A DNA stretch of 64,000 nucleotides from Cristatella mucedo. Lineage: Eukaryota; Bryozoa; Phylactolaemata; Cristatellidae. A program made the translations under genes and the position numbers. This document shows, piece after piece, positions 25,617-37,700 of the stretch; the first letter of the stretch is position 1, and every line of letters begins with the position of its first letter. Where the stretch lies: positions 2,913,501-2,977,500 of the forward strand of contig WPIO01000004.1 of NCBI GenBank assembly GCA_009760855.2, given 5' to 3'. A model generated the notes under the pieces. It saw nothing but the letters and a program-made list of their open reading frames with translations, did not search any database and was not told the DNA's origin.

Positions 25617-26204
25617 ATCATCAGGCTTCGAGCACCGAGCTAAGCCGGCTGTGCAGGCAAGCCATAACTTGCCTGAACGTGAGAGCGAGTGAGAGAGAGA
25701 GAGCGAGCTTGCTGGCATGCACAGGCACCACCTGTGGTCGCTGCTGGCACTGCTTCGTCGGCCGCTGCTGTGTGCCTCGGCTGCCTTTTGCTTCATGACG
25801 TTTGCTCGTGGTTCGGCGGCACTGCAGCAGCAGCATCAGCAGAGAGCGGCGGCAGCAGCATGCCTGCAGTTGCTGTCGGATGTTGTCGGCGCCCCTGTCT
25901 GTGCTGCAGCTTCTGGGCGAAGCTGCTACCGAGCTGAAGCAAGCTCTCGCTGCTGCTATTGTTTCGTGCTTGGTGTTAGTCATTAAATTACAGCAGCTGC
26001 CTCCTGATTTTTGTGCTCAGTGAAAGGCAGCACAGCGAGCTGGCAAATGGATCGAGTGCCTGGTGCGCCAACATGCAATGGCTCGATTTGCGCGTTTGAT
26101 GCACTTCTGCTTTCTTCCGACTCTGGCCCCCCCATTTCGGTCCATCAGCTGCACACTCGTGTAGGTCATACATCATGCAGGGAGCGAACCACTGTATTAT
26201 GTGC

Positions 26205-26214
26205 ACAAAATAAA
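26205..26214 (+). terminator. candidate SDHD poly(A) signal
   Basis: An AATAAA hexamer in 'caaaataaatgg', about 590 bp after the SDHD stop. It is a plausible cleavage signal, but an earlier ATTAAA near 25983 is an alternative. Confidence 0.3.
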
Positions 26215-26489
26215 TGGCAGGAAGGAGCCAAATACTGTGAAAACATCTGCGCCAGATAATTGCAGTCGTGTAGCAATGAGCCAAAGAACAATTTCCGGCC
26301 AGAGGAACACTTTCAGAATAGGTCTGCCATAGCCGCTCAAAAAGTCGCAATCGCTAGAGAAAAATGGAGCTGTAGCATGTTGTTACAAAGCAACATAAAA
26401 CTGCATCCTCTGGCTGTCGCTGTCAATGTATATTTGGTAATAAGATAAATTTGAACTTCCGACAACATTTAAACAATAACGTACATGAT

Positions 26490-26625
26490 TAATTTGTATA
26501 GCATCCTAAGAGAAGTTAATCTCTATTCAGGCGCTTCACATGTGCCTCAGTGCTCGAGCCCACGACCTCGGCCAGACCTTGGTCGGGGCGAGCTCCTTAA
26601 CCACTGTGCCAAAGCTCGGATTAGG
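26490..26625 (-). mobile_element. SINE with LINE-A-like 3' end
   Basis: The minus strand starts with a tRNA-like head (B-box-like 'gggctcgag' near 26555) and ends in 'aagcgcctgaatagagat' and 'taacttctcttaggatgctat', which resembles the last 50-60 bp of LINE family A. The same arrangement occurs at 32463-32625. Confidence 0.5.
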
Positions 26626-27780
26626 ATAATAATAATAATAATAATAACAATGTATTTGATAAAGCACCCTCAGAGCAATCAGCCCTTCTAGGTGCTTTAA
26701 AATTGCCACAAAGTAAGCACGATCGAATGGTGAGAGGTAGCATGCTCAATAAACAACAACAATAACATGGTTAGGGGTGACATGCAAAGGGTCAGCATGC
26801 AAGTGTGTTTAGTGGCAGCATGCAACAGTGTCAGCACACATAAAGAACGAATTGCAGGTAACCACCAAATGCTGTCATAAATAAATGTGTTCTTAGTTTC
26901 TTTTTAAATGTCGACAAGTCAGGAGATGTCGTGACTCAGGTAGGGAGTGAGTTCCAGGCTTTGGGAGCATATGAACTAAAGGCACGGTATCTAAAGGATT
27001 TGAGGTTTGTGCGAGGTATCGTAAAACAGTTAAATTCCAAAAAGCGGGTGGTACTATGCTTAGCCTGGCGGGGACTAGATCTGATAGGAAGGCTGGAGCC
27101 AAAAAATGAAAGGACCTGAAAAGGAGTGACAAGACGTTGAAGGCGATGCTTTGCTTGACTGGGAGCCAGCGTAGGTCAGCGAGGAGCGGTGTGATGTGAC
27201 AACTGCCCTCTGCAACAGACAAGCATAGCTGCAGAGTTTTTCACCAGCTGTTAGCGCCTGAGTGTACTAGCCAGTAGGTCAGCAAGCAGCGAGCTACAGA
27301 AGTCGAGACGGGATGTCACAAATGCACGGACCAACTTAGATGTGGTATCCCTGGCTAAAGCCCGAATTTTAGCCATGTTGTGTAGCTGATAGTAGGCAGA
27401 CTTGACTGTGGAGCTGATGTGGTCGTCTAATGAAAGGTCACTTTGGAACAGGACACCTAGATTTCATGCACATTCAACAGGATATAAGCTGGCAGAGCTG
27501 ATTTTAAGCGTCAGCCTTTCCAATTTCCGAATCACACTTGGTTTGCCCATAACTAATAAGTTATTTTTATCATCGTTTAGTTTTAGAAAATTTGCTGCCA
27601 TCCATGCGAGGATATCATCAATAAATGCAAGTGACTTGAGAGAATTCGAGGTGCTCGAAGGCTGGGAGGGATCAAAGCTTGGTATCGATAAGTCTTGGTA
27701 TCGATACCAATTCGGGAGTGAGCGTTTCTATCATGCGTTCCAGTTAGTTTCTTTAAACAAGCAAGCCCTTTCACCAATGT
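26626..27780 (-). mobile_element. LINE family A, RT C-terminal half
   Basis: Minus strand: an ATT tail at 26626-26650, 3' UTR to about 26890, then coding. The frame at 27222-26893 reads LLADLRWLPVKQSIAFNV...FHFLAPAFLSDL, the CR1/L2-type C-terminal segment. The region to 27780 encodes the thumb and palm flank in broken frames. It is 5'-truncated and inactive. Confidence 0.75.
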
Positions 27781-29517
27781 AGTCAGTCACTTGTGACTGC
27801 TAGTGCCACTCGGTGAACCGGTCAAAACCGCAGCTAGGGGAGACAGGTGGCTCTACTGCTCTGGATTACCTATAAAAAATAAATTCTGGACTCCCGAGCA
27901 GACGCTAGCACTTGGCACAAGTAGCCTCCGAGGTGTCCTGGAAGCTTCGGCAGCCATCTACCTTCGCATCTCCACCGTACTACCTACCTGCCAGCGCTTG
28001 CCTGCTGATTTAACCTCCGAGGCTTGCAGCCGGCTCAGCAGTCGGCAGCCCAGGCAAGCCTTAAAGGCAGACGGTGTTCGCAACCTTGCCGTTAGCTGGC
28101 GAACGAGCCTGCAGTAGCCTGTTGCCAGCCTCTGTCGCTAGGCCGTGCTGTGGCAAGCCGAGGCAACCGGGGCTAGCTAAGAGGAAATGCATGCCCACGC
28201 CTGCCCAAGCGCGCCTGTGTGGTGGGCATTCACACGCTGGGTGCAGTGGGACTTTTCTCCTCCATTATTGGTGGAGCACTCTGAATGTGCGAGTCTTGTC
28301 AAACTGCTGTGCGCGCCTTTTTCTCTTTAATCTCCACGGATCCTAGCCGCTTGTCTACCGTGTGATTGTGGTGTAAAAGCACTTTGCTGTCCCTTTGGTG
28401 CTCAAGCTAGTTTGGTGCAAAGTTTATTCCTAGCCTGCTCTTGGTCTTGATTTGTGGGCAGAGGCTGCACACAAACAGATGCTGCTCCGGCCAAACCTTG
28501 GTTCACCTAGCAGTCATGAAAGTGCATAGGGTTCTTACCGACACACACATACAGAAACGACTTGAAACTAGAGTCGACTGTATTACATACTAGAATCCAT
28601 TGTATTGTTTAAACGGTTGCGCCACCGCAGAGTGGCTAAGTACAGGCATTCGCTGCAAGTAAACATGTTTTGGCTGTAAGTAAAGATGCTTCAGCTGTAA
28701 GTACAGCTGCCCTACATAAGCCGCACAGCTACCAAGGCTAACAAGAGCTCAGACACAGTATAGTGCCATTGCCAGAAGTAATCTGACGCCCCTAAACAAA
28801 TCAATTGACAAAATTTATAAACATTTCGATTACCTGCGAAAATAAAATGCACAACTTATCACAGAGCTTCGGTCTACGCAGGTCACTTACAAATCGTGAC
28901 GCAATTCTACTCACAAAATGCATGCTGCCTGCCATGTGACAGGAGACAGACACACAGAGGGCATGCAAGACCTTGCCAGGACAGCACGGGCAGGCGACAC
29001 CATGGAATGATCCCACGAGGAATGTGGTCTCGACGGTCGTCACGGACAGGAAAAGTATGCAGTATACAGATGCGTATTCAGCTGACCGATAACAAAAACA
29101 GATACAAGGCACAAGGGCTATCTATACCTTGCCACAAAGGCTATACCTGGCCACAAAGGTGTGCACGTAAGAGTTAAAAACAAAGAAGGAGCCACACAAG
29201 GCTATGCTTCGAAAGCAGCCAATGGCTGGCAGCAACGGGGGAGCACGAGTAAGCCGCAAATGGCTGCCAACTCTGCAAATCCACGTTCTGCAGCCACGCC
29301 CAGTTGATCTGGGGCCACGCCCAGCTAGCTGCTCGTCGGTCGGTATCGTACAAGCGCCACTACCGCCTCTAGCCATCAGTGGCATCTGTGTCTCGGGCCC
29401 GAAACGAACCAGCACGGGACACGTGATCGTGCTGCGCACATCCTCCCGTTCCTCGGCAGCTCTCAGCGCCTCCATCGCCCTCAGCGACGGCTGCGCCACC
29501 TGCCTGAGTTGCCGCCT

Positions 29518-30413
29518 CTAGTACAGTCGCTTTTCTTCTCTGTGCAGTCGTACGCACAGGAACACTGACAAGGCTGCAGCCACGAACTGCAACGTAGGGA
29601 AGAAAAAGATGGCAAAATCGTGCTGGCCTTCAGACTAAAACTAAGCCGAACCTTGGTGCATCCGCCACCGAGTGTCTGCGTGTGCGTGCGTGAAAGAGGG
29701 GAGGGGCTCACTGAATGGCTGCAAGCGAGACTTGAGTTCGCATGTATTCTTGTATGCATGAGTGCACACACGTGCACGGACGCATTTATGCATTCGCGCA
29801 CGATTGAGTGTGAGAGCTCACCCCACCGCACAGCAGCTGTATAATAATAATAATAATAATGCACTTGATAAAGCGCCCTCAGAGAACTCAATCTCTTCCT
29901 GGGCGCCTTACATTTGCTGCAAAGGGAATCATGGCGCTGTGTCGGTAGCTGGTATGGTGACCAATTCCCGACGAGGACAGTGGGTTTATTATAACTAGGA
30001 TAGATTGTTCGAGACGTGCGGCATAGTGACAGGCATTCTCAGAGCATCTTTCTGATTACCGCCTTAAGCCACTGTGCTGTGTTGGCATTGATTCGACCGT
30101 TTGATATTAATAATAATACACTGACATTTGTATAGCTCCCTCAAAGAACTTGATATAATGTACATCTCTGCCAGCAACTCCGCAAAAGCGCAAATACGAA
30201 TTGGGTGTTTTCTAGTGCCATAGAGTGTCTATAGAGTTTTCTATAGCGCATTCAAAGCCTAAGCGCATTTGGTACTCATTCGGTAACCAAAAGACTTCAC
30301 GAAACAAAGAGCAAGTGGGAAGCATAGCTGAGTCAGGAGAGCAGTTGAGATAGTGAGTAGCATGGAAGCAGCTTCTTAGGACGGCTGGAAAGGATGTGCC
30401 ATAGTCGACAGCA

Positions 30414-30444
<31 letters not shown>

Positions 30445-31565
30445 GCTAGCAAGCAAGAGAGATGTCGTAGCGTAAGAATTGTGTGGAAGTGAGTTCCACA
30501 GGCTAGACAGGACCTGCAGAACAAAAGCGTCACTCACCAAAGGTCTTAAAGCATAGGAATGGAACAGCTAATTTATTGTCCATCGAGGATCTGAGGGCAA
30601 AAGGAGGCTGAAACTAGTGCAGAAGTTCAACTAGGTATGAAAGAGCCAAGCCGTGGCAGGCCTTGTGGGTCAGCATAAGAATTTTACTCAGTATCTGCTG
30701 ATTGACAGTCCAAGTTCCTCCAGCAAAGGAGACACATGGCCGAACCTCTGGGATTTGTAAACTGCAGCCTTGCAGCTATATTCATCTTTAATTCCCGTGG
30801 CCTGGTGGCTTTTTTCGGCAGCCCACTCAAAAGCTCACTGTACGCAATTTACATATTCGATAAAGGAAGCACGACCACATGGTTAGTGGTAAAAAGCACA
30901 ATGTCAACATGCATAATATGTCTAGTGGTAGCAGGCATAAGCACACAAAGGTCAGTCGCAAGGACCCAGTAAATGCTGTGAGGAACATATTTGCTTTTAG
31001 CTTCTTTTCAAATGTCGCTAACTCAGGGGATGGCGTGACCTCAGTCGTGATCAGACGTTAGTTCCAGGCTGTGGGTGCATACGAACTAAATGGACAGTGT
31101 ACTAAGGATCTGAGTTGGCTAGAAGCATAGCTAAACGATTTGAGTCAGAAGAGCAGGTGGTACGATGCCTAGCCTGATGATCGGAGTAGTTCTGATAGTT
31201 ACCCTGGACCCGGAGAATGAAAGGATATAAAAGTAAGTGACGAAACCTTGGAAGTGGATAATATGCTGCTTGACTGGGAGCAAGTGCAGGTCGTCGAGAA
31301 GTGAGCAACTGTGCTGCTCACGACAGACAAGCCTGGCCTGATTGAACAGGCCGGTAGATAAACAAGTAGTGAGTTACTGAAGCCGATGTTAGATTTACTA
31401 CAAATATATTAAGGCTACAGATGTAGAGTCGGATCCCACTTGGAAGGATAGGACCGAGTTGGTGTCGGGAGGTCACACTATCACCCGGCTTGCCACACTT
31501 CGTCGCCAATATATAGATCACAATTAGCGGCCGGGCATGCAAAGACTGATGCTACAGTGTGGCCT

Positions 31566-31640
<75 letters not shown>

Positions 31641-31659
31641 GAGAGAATGGGACAGAGAC

Positions 31660-31751
<92 letters not shown>

Positions 31752-34700
31752 TGTGGCTAGGGAGGGGCGGCCCATATGATGTCTGGCTGGTACAGCACTC
31801 AGCACTTACAGAAGCCAGCTGCTTGCTCGGCGATCCCCAAAAGTGTCTCTAACCTGTCTAGGGCGCCTAAGGAGCGCCGGGTGCCTAAGGAGCGCCGGGC
31901 TCACAATGCAGCCAGAGGCTCCTCGAGAAATGCGAATATTCCGCTCGGCCTCCGGTCGTTGACAGGCTGCAGCCCGTGTGCTGACTGCCAAAGAGATGCA
32001 GCGAGCCGACCAAGCATCGCACGCTGCTTTGCGCACCATCAGCGCCTAGTGCTCCAGCCTGATGCTGGCGCACCATCAGCGCCATCAACCTGTGCACAGC
32101 CGCCGGGCGCATGTCAGAGCCATTCAGACGCGGAATCATCCTTACCTCAATGCATGCTAATGAAATACCAAGCCCGGTGATGACATTAATGTTGACATTA
32201 AATATGTTAATCAATTTTGTGCCACAGCCCTGAAACAAAAATGCAAACCTCCTCCGATGACTTGTACGAGTCAAAACGAGAATAACAGGAAGCATCGACA
32301 GGTACATGATTGCTTTTTGCACAGTTTACAATCGTGATCCTCCCCCCCCCCCGTGCAGGCAACACTCACCCTATGCGGCTCCACCCATATATGCATAGGT
32401 GCACGTGGGCATTTCTGGCCCAAAAAATGTTCACTTCGTAGGCTACGCAGCTTATTAAATATATAATTCATTTGTATAGTGCCTAAAGAGAACCTGATCT
32501 CTATTCAGGTGATTCACATATGCCGCAGGGCTCGAGCCCACGACCTCGGTCATCAATTACATTCGTTCATCTTGACCTCGGTCGTTTAAGCCGAGCATCT
32601 TAAACACTGGGCCGAACCAGTGAGGCTGCTTGGCTACACTAATTAAAACCTGGGTTTTTGCTTATGCATTATGCTTTGCCCTTTAATCACACACTTTTTT
32701 TTGAGTGGTAGTGACCTTGTTAGTCATTGTGACTTTGTGGAGTTTCAGAAGGAGATGCATTATATTAATAATAGTACTTGTTTAGAAAGAGATAGCAAAT
32801 CTAAATTGGTCCATGCATTTGTGACGTCCATCTTGACTTCAATAACTCACTGCTTGCTGGCCTGCCGGCCTGTGCACTCAGGCGCTTACAGCTGGTGCAA
32901 AATCAACATGTCGTCAAGTCAGCTGATGTCGCAACGTTAGTCGGGAGTGAGTTCCAGGCTTTGGGAGTATACGAAATCAGGGCCAGTCTCCAAAAGACGA
33001 GGTTCCTAAGAGGTATAGCTAAACGATTTGAGTCGGAAAATCGGGTGGTACGATGCCTAGCCTGGCGGGAGGTGGTTCTGATAGGTGGGCCGGAGCCACG
33101 GACTGAAGAATGCTATACTAGCTGATTAGACAGCCTCTTTTTTATAGCGACATAAGAGCCTTTACGGCTATCACCACCGCTTGCAGCGGCAATAAAGCAT
33201 CGCCCACCACAGGATTCGAACCCACGACCTCAGGACGAAAGTCGTATAAAGCAGCCGCCTCTGTCGACAAGTGACCTATTTTTATTATTACTATTGAACC
33301 TAAAACAGCCACAAACAGATGTATCTCCAAGTCAGCATCGAACTTGCCTGAGGACTCAGCTCAACCGAGTACACTGTGGGGAAAGTCCTAAAAGCAGCAA
33401 GTCTATAGGTGAAAGACCTAATGCACATGCTGCTGCCTTGAGGCAGCTGACAGCAACAGCAGGTCTGCTGCAACCAAAGGATCTGAGATGGGAAGCCCTG
33501 AACCAGGTTACGCAGGAACACAAGTATGCATATGGGTCAACACTCCTGTGCCCTCCCCGTGGTATAGCTCGACTTGCCCTGATCTAACACAGCGGTTCTC
33601 AACTTTCCTAATGCAGCGACCCTTTAATACAGTTTCTCATGTCGTGGTGACCCCAAAAATAAAATTATTGTGTGCAAAAAGTGGAAATGCGTGTTTTACT
33701 ATGGTCTTAGGCGACCCCTGTGGTAGAGTCGTTCGACCCGCAAAGAGGTTGTGACCCACAGGTTGAGAACCGCTGATCTAACAGGACAAGCCCCACTCAA
33801 TTTGCACGATCAAACCTTTCTATAACCATCTCTCCGATGGAAATGCCATCAAAGTAATTTGGCCAGGATCATCAAAGAGTGTCAAACACATCACATACTG
33901 AGGATGAATTAGGCGTACACAAGTTAGACCAGGCAAATGAGGCTTCTCACACAGGCTAGCTTGTCGAAACTGCCACACAAGTGAAAGCCGTGTCATCGAA
34001 GTCATTTGCTGACCGTGCCCTGCGATATTCAGACAGCAACTTGAACCGCCATGAGAAAAGATACTACCATAGGCAAAGGCATGCAGATGACAGCTGGCTA
34101 GCTAACTTCCAAGTAAAGCCGCCAATATAGTGGCTCAAGAAGAAGAAAGTTGCTGTCAGCCAGCGTCAGCATTACCCCTCGTGCTGTTACATGGAAGAAG
34201 CAGCATCCAAACAGTAATTTGAGCCTCTATCGGCCTCTACCCGGGTTTCACCTTTGTGCCGTGCCACTCCGGGGCGCACCACGGGCAAACACGGCAACCG
34301 AATGGCTCGAGGCCACCGAAACGAGTCGGATGAAAAAACGCCTCGCCGCTGTCTCTGCGAGCATTCGTTCGATCTTGATTGCGTTGGCAGGCCAAAATGG
34401 CCTTGACCGCACATCCAAACCGCCGGCCACGAGTCGGCCAATGTCGCCGGCGCCAGCTGCTGCGAGCTTTGAGCTGACTAGTAACTACTGGCAGGCTCCT
34501 CTCTCCTCCAGGGGAGCACTTACAGTGAAAGATGGAGTGCAGTCTCCACGAATCAAACGACATACACAAAAGAGACAATCTTACCGTCTTGAATAGATAT
34601 GGATTCAGGCCGCCGATGACGGACGACACGGAGCACGTGGTGCCGCTGCTCACGGTGCCGAAGCAGCACGAGCCGGGCACGAGGTACTGCATCAGCCGCT

Positions 34701-37700
34701 GCTCGTTGGCGGCCACCCACGACGACGAGCGCCAGTCCTCGTACGTCGCATTGCCGCAGCAGTTGAACTACAACAAGCAAGCTTGTAAGCAACCTTAGCT
34801 TGCAACCAGAAATCGCTAACAACGAATGGAAAAGAAACAGTAGCCGATTTAACAGCCTCTTTTGTATAGCGACACAGCAGCCTTTACGGCTATCACCACC
34901 GCTTGCAGCAGCAAAAAAAGATCGCCCGCCTACCACAGGACTCGAACCTACGACCTAACGATCGAGGTCGTGTAAAGCAACCGCCTTACCTAGCGTGCCA
35001 TCACGGCTCACCGGAAGCATCCAGCACCAGTGAAAGATACCGATGCCCGATCATGACAGTGTCACAACGAGGAATGTAAAGTGCAAACAAAGTGCAGCTG
35101 ATGATTTGATCAGCCTCACTTCTACGGTGGCAAAACCGTGCCTTCAGCAGCTATCAAACTGAGCTAGCAGCAGCAAGAAGTTACGAATGGCCTACTGCAG
35201 GTCTCTAATCCGAGAGCCTGGGTCGTGAAGTGAGAGCTCCTTACTGCTGCATCAAGACTTGACCTGAGAGAGATCAACAACAAATCAACCTATCATCTTC
35301 GATCTGGCACGGTTCCCATGCTCGTGCCTCGACAGATGCGGCCGAGGCGCTGCTGCAGTGCCGACGTGCACACTGAGCGGCAGACGAGAGAGGCGTCCGA
35401 GGAGGGAGTAAACTAAAGCTGCATGAGGAGACGAACGGTAAGCGTGTTACGAGGGGCAGAGACAGCCTAGGGAGGAACGCCCTCAAAAAAACGTGGCACG
35501 TGACCAGCTGCAGCTACTTCTTCGGCTGGCCACGCCTCTTCTAACGCTGTGCAAGACAGCACCCGGGCCGAGTTGTGGCTGACGAGCAGTCGGTGCATGG
35601 CCTAGCAGCAGCCACGAGCCTTTGCTCGCATTCGCACGGTCGAAGGCTGCGTGGGCATGTCATCGCCATCACGTGGTTACGCCCCCAGCCGACATTCCGT
35701 CCGCCCAACAGGCATGCTCCTTGCCGGTACGTGACGCGTTCCTTGCTGCGCAGAATTCACTTTCTGCCTGCGCGTCGGCCTGTATGCACGCTATCTACTC
35801 TCTTCTCTCTTATCACCACGTGCTCCGAAGCAGCACAAACGATGGCTACTACATCAGTATGTACGCTCACTCGCTTGTGTTGCCTGTATGCGATACAATA
35901 CAGCCGTCGTCGACAACGCAACAACTCTTGCGGAGGGGGCTTCGCTCTTCTTGGCGCCGCCATTGCATGTCCGCGAACCCCTAAAGTAGAACTGCCGATG
36001 GGCCGAACTCACGACAGGCGGCTACGGGCAGTGTCTAGCCAGCCGTTTGCCAGAGGACGAAAAATGGCGCAGCGCAAGAGCACGTACAATGAGTGGACTC
36101 GCTGAGTGTAAGGCCGGAAAGCTTTCGATCCTGCGGAGAAAAAACCCCGGCCACCGACTTCGACAGAACAGCGCCGTACACGTGAAACGGACCGAGGCAG
36201 CGCGGAGGCCGAAAAAAGGCAGAAAGACGAGCGCCACAAAATGCCTGCAAGAGAATAGCGCAGAGAAAATACCTAAAATTTAATTAAAATTAATTAATTA
36301 AATTTAATAACTAAAATTTAAAATTAACTGGAATTATAATTAAATTTCTAAATGTAAAATTTAAATAAAATATAAAAAAGATAAAAATTTAAATATATAT
36401 AATATTCAAAATATAAGATAAATATAAGAATATTAAAATATAAGATAATATTTAAATACAAAAAAGATAAAATAAAGATAAATTTTTAATTAAATAGTTT
36501 TATAAAGAGAATACCACAGAGCACCGAAAATGCTGAGCAAAACTTGACGCATTCGGCAACGGGTAGGTAGAGCACCAGCGGAGACGAGCTTCGGCTAGCT
36601 GGGAGGGGGCAGATGTCTCACTCGAGCTGCACATGAGTAGCGATACTAATGAAACTGTTCGGGATCTCATAAACGGCATGTGCAGCAGCAGCAGAATCAA
36701 GAACCGAGCATACTGCCGGATGCAATCCCCTTATTGTAGACAGGGCATCATACTACAAGCTCAGACCCAGCACAGGGTGGTCGGTGGTAAAGTGGGCTGT
36801 CACGGAGTGCCCAGCAGTGTGAGACACGCACCCTTTGCTGAAGGTAGTCGAGAAGCTGCGTCTCGCGATAATAGGTCGGATCACCGTACTTGATTTGGAT
36901 GAAGTTTGTGATACCGCTACCCAGCCCTGCCAGGATCTGCAATAGCAAATAAACAAAAAAGCGATCGCAGCTGTGCAACACGGCCAATACTGGGCACCTT
37001 TGCACGACCTTAGAGTTGATCAAACAAAACCGGTTGCTTACCTTGTCCTGATTGGAAATGACAATCACTCCTGCAGCAACTTGGCCAGAGGTCACCACAA
37101 CAACAATGCCAGCATACTACAAGAGAGAATGCAAAGCTACAGCCCAATCATGAGCTGGAAACACAGTCCACCCAAGCCAGCTAAACCTCTAGGACCGAGC
37201 AGCAAGAAATGACGAGAAGCAAGTCGCCACCGGTGAGCACGACTGAGCACTTACGGCTAGTAGCATATTGGGTGACTCGCGATAAGCTCCCAGCCACCCG
37301 AGAAAGCCGATTGCCATCATGATAATGCTGGCACCCATTAGAAGGAAGACACCGGTATAGTAAGGTGACAAATCCTTCACCAGGAGCAGATTCTGATCCA
37401 AGTTTTCGGCAGTCCTTGGGTTTCCCGAGTCGAAGAACATCCATAGGGAATAGGCCAGCATGCATATTCCTAAAAACTGTAAACAAGCAGACATCAGTGA
37501 GAGCCTCACAGCCCAGACACCGAGCCGAATCTCACAGCTTTATGATCAAACCTCAAGTGGAAACAAAAACCATCTGATAAATCCAATCACTATCAGTTTC
37601 CAAATGTAAACCATTCATACGCACGGCCTGCCAACATCTGCATCGGTACGTGGTTGAGAGAAATGATCTCTGAGCAGAATACAAAAGCAGCTGCCTTAAA

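Larger units (their letters stand above)
25617..29517. other. intergenic region between SDHD and the tetraspanin
   Basis: Apart from the SINE (26490) and LINE (26626-27780) I see no gene. Around 28640-28715 there are three imperfect copies of a 'ctgtaagtaaa(g/c)atg' type unit of about 26 bp. The 27830-28420 stretch may include an LTR-like piece (see findings). Confidence 0.4.

Noticed and set aside
24698-25798. 366-codon open frame on the plus strand
   Set aside because: It crosses SDHD exon 3 in the wrong frame and runs through introns; the phased four-exon SDHD model explains the conserved residues.
33340-34100. Zinc-finger-like readings (GERPNAHAAALRQL, SKSFADRALRYSDSNLNRHEK)
   Set aside because: The zinc-binding cysteines are missing and frames are broken. 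At best a very old fragment; too weak to annotate.
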